Origin: JBLHKT01 sp043101615
GTDB lineage: Bacteria; Planctomycetota; Phycisphaerae; Phycisphaerales; UBA1924
DNA length: 64,000 nucleotides
Assembly (NCBI GenBank): GCA_043101615.1
Contig: JBICID010000043.1
Coordinates: 1-64,000 of the forward strand
Reading direction: 5' to 3'
The translations under genes and the position numbers were made by a program. The notes under the pieces were generated by a model. That model made no database searches. It was not told where the DNA came from and saw only the letters and a program-made list of their open reading frames with translations. This document shows positions 22,686 through 29,611 of this stretch, in pieces. Positions within the stretch are counted from its first letter, which is position 1. Each line of letters starts with the position of its first letter.

Positions 22686-25600
22686 TTACCAGTCCAGCGT
22701 TCCTAACCACATCGTCGCCAAGTCCTCAACGCCGACCGTCCACGTCGAGCACGTCAGCGAACCGGTATCGTTCAGCACCCCAACCCGCTCGCATGCGATT
22801 TCGCCGAGGCGCGATTCGATCGCCTCGACCTGATCCGCCGGACCCTCGAGTACGAAGCGGCTCGGCCCCTCGCCGAACAGGCTGGCGGCGTCGTCAGCCA
22901 CGCTCAGTTCGGCCCCGATTGGGCGATCTCCCGACGAGCCTGCGATCAGCATCTCCGCGACGCAGCACAGCAGCCCGCCGTCGCTGACGTCGTGCACCGA
23001 GGCGACCAGCCCGTCCCGGACCAGCGATGACACGGCCCGCGCAATCCGCGGCCCGAGTTCCAGATCGGTGACGGGAAGCGAGCCAGTGCTCGTTCCCCAC
23101 GCCCTGGCGTACTCGGATCCCATCAATCCAAGTGGGGGGGGGCCGACCGCCAGCAGCACGTTCCCGGGCGACTTTGCGTCCATGGAGGTCGCGGGCGTGC
23201 CCTCCGGCACGATCCCCATCCCCGTGATCAGCAGCGTCGGCGGGATCTCGATCGTCCGGCCGTCCTCGGTGGTGAACTGGTTGTTCAGCGAGTCCTTGCC
23301 CGAGACGAACGGCGTGCGGTACGCCTTGGCCCCGTCGTAACAGCCCTCGGCGGCCCGCACCAGCGAGGCGAGGTTCTGGGGCTTCTTGCAGCTCGGCCAG
23401 CAGAAGTTGTCCAGGATCGCGATCCGGTCCGGATCGGCCCCGACGCAGACGAGGTTGCGGACGCACTCGTCGATCGCCGCCAGCGCCATCAGGTACGGGT
23501 CCGCCTCCAGCCCCGTCGCCAGCCCGCACCCGATCGCGAGCCCGCGACCCGAACCCGGCACGGGCTCCGCGATGCTCGCGTCGCCCGGGCCGCGTGCCTG
23601 GGCCCCGACGAGCGGCTTCGCGACGGTGTTGCCCTGTACCTCGTGGTCGTACTGGCGGATGATCCAGTGCTTGCTGGCGATGTTGGGGTGGGCGAGGAGG
23701 GTGAGGAGCGCGTCACGGGTCGCAGGGGCATTGGGGGGAGCAGGGGGGGCGGCCCCCTCGCTTGCGCTCGGGGCTCGTTGATCGGTCGTGACAGGCGTCC
23801 ACACGGCCTCTCGGGTCGGGGTCGGGATGCCGTCGTGCATGAAGGCCATCGGCAGGCGTCCGACTTCGGTGCCGCGGTAGTTCAGGATGAGGTCCGCCCC
23901 CTCGGTGCCGAAGTGGCCGAGGTCGGCCAGTTCCACGTGCTCCTGGTCGCAGATCGCTTGCAGTGCGGCGACGTTGGATTCGGGCACCGCGAGCACCATC
24001 CGCTCCTGGGCCTCGGAGATCCAGATCTCGGTCGGGCTCAGGCCGTCGTACTTGAGCGGGGCCCGCTCGAGGTGGACCTCGGCCCCGATCTTCTCGCCCA
24101 TCTCGCCCACGGCCGAGCTGAACCCGCCCGCGCCGCAGTCCGTGATCGCGCTGAACAGCGGCCGGCCGCCGGGCCCCTCGTCCCGGGCACGCAGGATGGC
24201 GTCCAGCACGCGTTTTTCCTCGATCGCGTTGCCGATCTGCACGGCGTGGCTGAACTCGTCCGCGTGCGTGTCCGTCAGCTCCGCCGAGCTGAACGTCGCC
24301 CCGTGGATGCCGTCCCGTCCGGTCCTGCCGCCCAGCGCGACGATGCGGTCCCCCGGCCTCGCCTCGCCCGAGATCAGGTCACGCGGCATCACCCCCACGC
24401 ACCCGCAGTACACCAGCGGGTTGCCGACGTACCGGTCGTCGAACCAGACCGCCCCGTTGATGGTGGGGATGCCCATGCGGTTGCCGTAGTCGCGCACGCC
24501 CGCGACGACCTCGGTCAGGATGCGTCTCGGGTGCAGGCAGCCCGCGGGGATCTCTTCGAGATCCGGATTCGCGACGCAGAACACGTCGGTGCTCGCGATC
24601 GGCTTGGCGGCCAGCCCGGTGCCGATCACGTCGCGGATGCAGCCCCCGATGCCCGTCGCGGCCCCGCCGTACGGCTCGATCGCGCTGGGGTGGTTGTGCG
24701 TCTCGACCTTGATGCAGACCGCGTGGTCGTCGTCGAAGGCGACGATGCCGGCGTTGTCCACGAAGACCGACAGCGTCCAGTCCACCCCCTCGGCGATCAG
24801 CTCGTGCGTCGCGGCGGCGACCGTGCTCTTGAGCAGGTTGTGGATCGTGACCGAGCCGTCTTCGTGGATCTCGTGCCCCGGCCTGTTCGAGAAGTCGAGG
24901 GCCCCGTCGCTGGCGCTCCGGGCTCGTTCGTCGGAGGCTTCGCGGTAGTGGATGGTGCTCTTGAGCGTCTTGTGCACGCAGTGCTCTGACCAGGTCTGGG
25001 CGAGCGTCTCGAGCTCGATCTCGCGCGGCTCGCGCCCGAGTTCCCGGTACTCGTCCCGGATCGCACGCATCTCGTCGAGGCTCAGGAACAGGTGCGCCTC
25101 GCGCGACATCTTTTCCAGGGCGGCATCGTCGAGCTCACGGATCGGGACCTCCGGCATGCCGAACTCGCGTGCCTCGCCCCGGGGCAGACGGTCGGGGGCG
25201 TAGGCCTCCGTGTGCACGGCGTGCACGACCGGGTTGGCCAGCAGGCCCGCGACGGCGCGGGCGTCGCCCGCTCCGAGGCCCTCCAGCTCGTACCGGACCG
25301 CGGTCGAGACCCGGACCCGCTCGCCGGTGAGGGTGTGGATCGCGTCGGCGACGGACTGGGCCGCGGGGTCCATCACGCCGGGCAGCGGGTGGACCTCGAC
25401 GAGGGCGTGCCCGGGCGGGCAGGGGGTGGAACCGACGGTGGCGTCCTCTGACACCGGATCGGCCAGCAGGCTCTCGACGACGAACGCGAGGTCGCCGTCG
25501 CTCAGCGAGCCCTCGATGAGGTAGACCTTGGCGGTGCGGACCGAGCCGACCCCGATCCCGCGTGCCCGGAGGCGGCTCCGGGTGGACCGGCCGCGCGGGT

Positions 25601-25700
25601 CGCCGGCGAGGGTGCTGGGGCGCACCTCGACCCGCGTGACGCGTGCGTGCTCGCGTGTGCCGGTGGTCGCGTCGGGGGTTGTGGTCGGGGGTGGGCTCAT
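22686..25700 (-). CDS. purL: Phosphoribosylformylglycinamidine synthase, large subunit without glutaminase
   Basis: The 1004-residue enzyme makes FGAM from FGAR, ATP and ammonia. The N-terminus (about 20-160) shows two PurS-like segments in tandem, each ending LADPV or LANPV. Next come the conserved TWSEHCVHK (about 232), VKVETHNHPSAIEPYGGAATG, and GGRTGRDGIHGA, then a second AIRS-like half with FVSGKDSLNNQF. It ends shortly after the second half, so the C-terminal glutaminase domain of the E. coli type is absent; a separate PurQ is expected elsewhere. ATG 25700 lies exactly six bases after TACCAT, pointing to a leaderless mRNA. It converges on the NtrC-type gene across the repeat at 22594. 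Confidence 0.93.
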   Translation of the reverse strand: MSPPPTTTPDATTGTREHARVTRVEVRPSTLAGDPRGRSTRSRLRARGIGVGSVRTAKVYLIEGSLSDGDLAFVVESLLADPVSEDATVGSTPCPPGHALVEVHPLPGVMDPAAQSVADAIHTLTGERVRVSTAVRYELEGLGAGDARAVAGLLANPVVHAVHTEAYAPDRLPRGEAREFGMPEVPIRELDDAALEKMSREAHLFLSLDEMRAIRDEYRELGREPREIELETLAQTWSEHCVHKTLKSTIHYREASDERARSASDGALDFSNRPGHEIHEDGSVTIHNLLKSTVAAATHELIAEGVDWTLSVFVDNAGIVAFDDDHAVCIKVETHNHPSAIEPYGGAATGIGGCIRDVIGTGLAAKPIASTDVFCVANPDLEEIPAGCLHPRRILTEVVAGVRDYGNRMGIPTINGAVWFDDRYVGNPLVYCGCVGVMPRDLISGEARPGDRIVALGGRTGRDGIHGATFSSAELTDTHADEFSHAVQIGNAIEEKRVLDAILRARDEGPGGRPLFSAITDCGAGGFSSAVGEMGEKIGAEVHLERAPLKYDGLSPTEIWISEAQERMVLAVPESNVAALQAICDQEHVELADLGHFGTEGADLILNYRGTEVGRLPMAFMHDGIPTPTREAVWTPVTTDQRAPSASEGAAPPAPPNAPATRDALLTLLAHPNIASKHWIIRQYDHEVQGNTVAKPLVGAQARGPGDASIAEPVPGSGRGLAIGCGLATGLEADPYLMALAAIDECVRNLVCVGADPDRIAILDNFCWPSCKKPQNLASLVRAAEGCYDGAKAYRTPFVSGKDSLNNQFTTEDGRTIEIPPTLLITGMGIVPEGTPATSMDAKSPGNVLLAVGPPPLGLMGSEYARAWGTSTGSLPVTDLELGPRIARAVSSLVRDGLVASVHDVSDGGLLCCVAEMLIAGSSGDRPIGAELSVADDAASLFGEGPSRFVLEGPADQVEAIESRLGEIACERVGVLNDTGSLTCSTWTVGVEDLATMWLGTLDW

Positions 25701-25706
25701 GCGCCG

Positions 25707-25712
25707 ATGGTA
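25707..25712 (-). promoter_or_regulatory. -10 hexamer of purL (leaderless type)
   Basis: Minus-strand TACCAT ends six bases before ATG 25700. No GAAC or TTGACA element is seen at the -35 position. Confidence 0.5.
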
Positions 25713-25795
25713 GAGAGAACCGCGCCGCGGCGACGGTCCGGCGGGCCTCTTCCGGGGCTGCCCCCGGCGCGGGCGAGCACATACCCTACCCACGC

Positions 25796-26299
25796 ATGCC
25801 CACGAGCCCCAGCTCCAGCCCGGACCCCCCCGAGATGCACCCCCCCGAGATGCACCGCCCCACGGTCGAGCTGTTCACGGACGGGGCCTGCTCGGGCAAC
25901 CCGGGTCCGGGGGGCTGGGCGTACATCCTGAGGCACCCGGTGTCGAGCGCCGAGGTCGAGCGGACCGGCTCGGAGCGGGCCACCACCAACAACCGGATGG
26001 AGCTCATGGCCGTGATCCGGGGGCTGGAGGCCCTGACGCGTCCGAGCATCGTCGAGCTGTACTCGGACTCGCAGTACGTGCTCAAGGGGATGGAGGAGTG
26101 GCTGGCGCAGTGGAAGGCCAGGGGGTGGCGGACCGCGGCCAAGAAGCCGGTCAAGAACGAGGAGCTGTGGCGTCGGCTGGACGAGCTGCAGTCGACGCAC
26201 CGGATCAGCTTCCACTGGATCCGGGGGCACGACGGGCACCCCGAGAACGAGCGGGTGGACCGGCTGGCGGTCGCGGCCCGTGACACCCTGCGCGGCTGA
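25796..26299 (+). CDS. rnhA: Ribonuclease HI
   Basis: The 167-residue enzyme removes RNA from RNA-DNA hybrids. The catalytic set is complete: D29 in FTDGACSGNPG, E69 in NNRMELMAV, D91 in YSDSQYV and D155 in NERVDRLA, with the HDGHPENE loop. About 20 residues of Ser/Pro with a short PPEMH duplication precede the fold. ATG 25796 lies eight bases after TACCCT (25782-25787). It is divergent from purL with 95 bases between the starts. Confidence 0.95.
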   Translation: MPTSPSSSPDPPEMHPPEMHRPTVELFTDGACSGNPGPGGWAYILRHPVSSAEVERTGSERATTNNRMELMAVIRGLEALTRPSIVELYSDSQYVLKGMEEWLAQWKARGWRTAAKKPVKNEELWRRLDELQSTHRISFHWIRGHDGHPENERVDRLAVAARDTLRG

Positions 26300-26503
26300 T
26301 CGGGGCGGTCCGAGAAGAACCGGGCGGGCGGGGGCGCGGCGCCGTGGCCCCCGGGCCCGACCGAACGACCCGGACATCCCCCGAGATTCACAGGCCCGGG
26401 GCGTCGCTCGGACTGAACCCCCCGCAACCGAGGGCCGATGTTGCGAGCGAGGTCGGCTCGCGCCGGCTCACTCACGATCCGACCCACACGGGGAGACAGC
26501 CTG

Positions 26504-27559
26504 ATGGACCTCGACGCGATTCTCCGGGCCGCATTCGAAGCCGATTCCTCCGACATCCACCTGGTCGGGGGCGAGCCCCCGACGGCGCGGGTCCACCAGA
26601 TCATGACGCCGCTCTCGGAGGGCGTCCTCGAGCCCGAGGACGTGCTCGAGACCTTCCGGGACATGGTGTCGGCCGAGCAGTTCTCCCGGTTCGAGGTCAA
26701 CAAGGACCTGGACTTCTCCTACGAGGTCGAGGGGCTGGCCCGGTACCGCGTGAACGCTCACCTGCAGCGCGGCATCGTGGGGCTGGCGATGCGTCAGATC
26801 AAGACCGAGGTGCCTGCGCTGGCCGACCTGAACCTGCCCGAGGTGATCGCCCGCCTGACGTACCTGCCCCGCGGGCTGGTGCTGGTCACGGGGGACACCG
26901 GCTCGGGCAAGTCCACGACGCTGGCGGCGATGATCCAGGCGATGAACCAGCGCTACCGCAAGCACATCATCACGCTGGAAGACCCGGTCGAGTACATCTT
27001 CCAGAGCGAGCAGTCGCTGATCGAGCAGCGCGAGCTGGGGCGCGACATGATCTCGTTCGGCTCGGGCCTCAAGCACGCCCTGCGTCAGGACCCGGACATC
27101 ATCCTGGTCGGTGAGATGCGCGACCACGAGACCACCTCGCTGGCGATCTCCGCGGCCGAGACGGGCCACCTGGTGCTCTCGACGCTGCACACGGTGAACG
27201 CGGCCCAGACGGTGTCGCGAATCATCGACATGTACCCGTCGGGGCAGCAGAACCAGATCCGGTCGATGCTGTCGACCACGCTGCAGGCGGTGATCTCGCA
27301 GTCGCTGTTCACCCGCTCGGACCGCCCGGGCATGGTGCCGGCGGTGGAGACGCTGCTGTGCACGCCGGCGGTGCGGAACCTGATCCGCGAGAACAAGATC
27401 TACGAGATCCCGAACGTGATCGAGACGTCCCGCGCGATCGGCATGAGCACGCTGGACGCGTCCATCGCCGAGCTGTACTTCAACGGGTCCATCACCAAGG
27501 AGTCCGCGATCTCCCAGGCGGTCCACCCGGACAAGCTCGAGCAGCAGCTCGTGGCGTAA
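26504..27559 (+). CDS. pilT: Type IV pilus retraction ATPase PilT-like
   Basis: The 351-residue hexameric ATPase has Walker A GDTGSGKST (130-137), an Asp box around ITLEDPVEY, Walker B DIILVGEMRD, and the His box GHLVLSTLHT. The PilT-diagnostic AIRNLIRE-like motif appears as AVRNLIRENKIYEIPN, supporting PilT rather than PilB/GspE. It lacks the N1 domain of the extension ATPases. ATG 26504 follows GGGGAG at seven bases. It heads the pilus-like cluster; pilC starts 48 bases later. No pilB is present. Confidence 0.93.
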   Translation: MDLDAILRAAFEADSSDIHLVGGEPPTARVHQIMTPLSEGVLEPEDVLETFRDMVSAEQFSRFEVNKDLDFSYEVEGLARYRVNAHLQRGIVGLAMRQIKTEVPALADLNLPEVIARLTYLPRGLVLVTGDTGSGKSTTLAAMIQAMNQRYRKHIITLEDPVEYIFQSEQSLIEQRELGRDMISFGSGLKHALRQDPDIILVGEMRDHETTSLAISAAETGHLVLSTLHTVNAAQTVSRIIDMYPSGQQNQIRSMLSTTLQAVISQSLFTRSDRPGMVPAVETLLCTPAVRNLIRENKIYEIPNVIETSRAIGMSTLDASIAELYFNGSITKESAISQAVHPDKLEQQLVA

Positions 27560-27607
27560 GCCAGCCGAAACCCAGAGAAGACGCCACGACCGAGGAGACA
27601 CACCGCG

Positions 27608-28828
27608 ATGGCCAACTACAACTACCAGATCCGCAATTCAGGCGGCCAGATGCAGCAGGGCGTCATCGCCGCGGACAACGCGGCGACCGCGTCGGCCATC
27701 CTGCGCAACCAGGGCGCGCACGTGATCTCGGTGTCCGCGGTCAAGGAGGGGCGTTCCTCGGGCGGGAGCTTCCTGGCGTCGATCAACTCGCGCAAGCCGG
27801 GCATGAAGGACGTGCTGGACTTCACCACCCAGCTCGCGGTGATGATCCGGGCCGGCATCTCGCTGCGATCCGCGCTGGAGGGCATCGCCGACCAGACGAC
27901 CAACCCGCGGTTCAAGGAGGTCGTGGTCCAGCTCCGCACCGACGTGGAGTCGGGCAAGGCCTTCTCGGACGCGCTGTCGGCGCACCCGAAGCTGTTCAAC
28001 TCGCTGTACGTGAACATGGTGAAGGCGTCCGAGATGTCGGGCTCGTTCTCCGAGATGCTCGACCGGATCGCGGGCTACATGGCCCAGCAGCTCGAGACGC
28101 GCAAGATGGTCGTGGGCGCGTCGATCTACCCGGCCATCATCGGCATCCTCGCCGTGGTCGTGACGGTCTTCCTGCTGACCTTCGTGCTGCCGAAGTTCTA
28201 CACGCTGTTCGAGGGCAAGGAGGAGGTGCTGCCGTTCGCCACCGTCTTCCTGATGGGACTCTCCAAGTTCGTGATCGCGCAGTGGCCCTACCTGGTCGGC
28301 GGGCTGGTGCTGATGATCGGCGCCCTGTGGGCGGCCCTGCGGACCGAGGTCGGCATCTTCTGGCTGGACCGCCTGAAGCTGGCGGTGCCGGTGATGAAGG
28401 CCATGTTCCGCTCCCTGTACATCACCCGGTCGCTGCAGACGATGGGCCAGCTCATCAACGCCGGCGTGCCCATGCTCGACACCATCCAGATCACCGGCGA
28501 CATCGCGGGCAACCAGCTCTTCACCGCGATGTGGCAGCGTGTGTACCAGTCCGTCAAGCAGGGCAAGAAGATCGCCACGCCGCTGAACGAGTCCGACCTG
28601 CTGCCCCGCTCGGTGAGCCAGATGATCTCGGCGGGCGAGGAGTCCGGCAAGCTGGGAGAGGTGCTCGACGAGATCTCGAGCTACTACGCCAAGCTGCTCA
28701 AGGACCAGATCAAGGCGGTTACCGGAATGATCGAGCCCCTCATGATCCTCCTGATGGGCACGATCGTCGGATTCATCGCGATGGCGATCATCCTTCCCAT
28801 CTTTAAGATGAGCCAGATCGTGCAGTAA
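27608..28828 (+). CDS. pilC: Type IV pilus/type II secretion platform protein (PilC/GspF)
   Basis: The 406-residue inner-membrane platform protein carries two T2SSF domains, each with a soluble helical bundle followed by membrane segments. The first starts DFTTQLAVMIRAGISLRSAL and the second MFRSLYITRSLQTMGQLINAGVPML. Membrane spans are seen near VVGASIYPAIIGILAVVVTVF, LVGGLVLMIGALWAAL and the C-terminal IEPLMILLMGTIVGFIAM. GAGGAG lies upstream of ATG 27608. It should couple the PilT-type ATPase to pilin assembly. A perfect 9-bp hairpin follows the stop. Confidence 0.93.
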   Translation: MANYNYQIRNSGGQMQQGVIAADNAATASAILRNQGAHVISVSAVKEGRSSGGSFLASINSRKPGMKDVLDFTTQLAVMIRAGISLRSALEGIADQTTNPRFKEVVVQLRTDVESGKAFSDALSAHPKLFNSLYVNMVKASEMSGSFSEMLDRIAGYMAQQLETRKMVVGASIYPAIIGILAVVVTVFLLTFVLPKFYTLFEGKEEVLPFATVFLMGLSKFVIAQWPYLVGGLVLMIGALWAALRTEVGIFWLDRLKLAVPVMKAMFRSLYITRSLQTMGQLINAGVPMLDTIQITGDIAGNQLFTAMWQRVYQSVKQGKKIATPLNESDLLPRSVSQMISAGEESGKLGEVLDEISSYYAKLLKDQIKAVTGMIEPLMILLMGTIVGFIAMAIILPIFKMSQIVQ

Positions 28829-28839
28829 CCGATGCTCTG

Positions 28840-28865
28840 GTGGCGGGGATTTCGCGCCCCGCCAC
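28840..28865 (+). other. Hairpin between pilC and the prepilin gene
   Basis: GTGGCGGGG and CCCCGCCAC form a perfect 9-bp stem around an 8-base loop. No T-run follows; the AGAGGA site of the next gene begins about ten bases later. It may be a processing or stability element separating the ATPase/platform genes from the pilin genes. Confidence 0.6.
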
Positions 28866-28886
28866 AACCGGAGAGGATCGGACGAG

Positions 28887-29594
28887 ATGAGCTCACGAAT
28901 CGCACCACGCACGCGTCGCCCCGGCACACAGGGCGGGTTCACCCTGATCGAGGCCGCCATGGCCACGGTGATCATCGGGGTCGGCGTGCTCGCGATGATC
29001 GATGCCCAGTCCGCCTTCATCCGGGCCAACCTGTGGTCCAACCACGCCGCGTCCGCAACCTTCCTGGCCAACGAGATCCGCGAGTACACCCGCCTGCTCC
29101 CCAGGCACGACCCGGTCTCCGGGCTGGTGATCGACGGGGGCGTGCTGTACGGCTGGGGGCCCGACGAGGGCGAGATCACCGTCGACGACTTCGACGACCT
29201 GGACGACTTCGACGGCATCACCTTCTCCGGCTTCGGCTCCCCCGACTGGGCCGACGGCGACCTGCCCGGCCCGATCGACGCCTTCGGGACGGTGATCCCC
29301 GAGATCACGCTCGACGGCGTGGAGCTCGGCGCCTCGATGGACGACGGCTCCGGCCAGATCGTCTTCGCGGGCGAGGCGATGAACGGCTGGTCGCAGACCG
29401 TCGAGGTCGACAAGATCGACCCGTTCGACACCGCCATCGTCTACGCCCCCGAGTACTTCGAGGGCCCCGTCGGGGTGGACCCCGGTCGCCCGGTGGACTC
29501 CTTCCCCCTGCGTGTCACCGTCCGAGTCTTCTACCAGAGCGCCGCCGACCCGCTCCCCAGCGAGGTCATCGCGGTGACCTGGATCGTCCCCTGA
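28887..29594 (+). CDS. Type IV prepilin-like (pseudopilin) protein
   Basis: The 235-residue protein has the class III leader GGFTLIEAAMATVIIGVGVLAM, with the glycine before the cleavage site, Phe+1 and Glu+5, so prepilin peptidase should process it. After the helix the globular part is strongly acidic (VDDFDDLDDFDG) and rich in Gly and Pro, with no cysteine pair. The size and position suit a minor pilin or pseudopilin of the PilV/GspI kind. The start ATG 28887 has AGAGGA upstream. It is followed after 17 bases by the PilX-like gene and then by another prepilin gene. Confidence 0.85.
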   Translation: MSSRIAPRTRRPGTQGGFTLIEAAMATVIIGVGVLAMIDAQSAFIRANLWSNHAASATFLANEIREYTRLLPRHDPVSGLVIDGGVLYGWGPDEGEITVDDFDDLDDFDGITFSGFGSPDWADGDLPGPIDAFGTVIPEITLDGVELGASMDDGSGQIVFAGEAMNGWSQTVEVDKIDPFDTAIVYAPEYFEGPVGVDPGRPVDSFPLRVTVRVFYQSAADPLPSEVIAVTWIVP

Positions 29595-29611
29595 GCAGCA
29601 CCGGAGCACCC

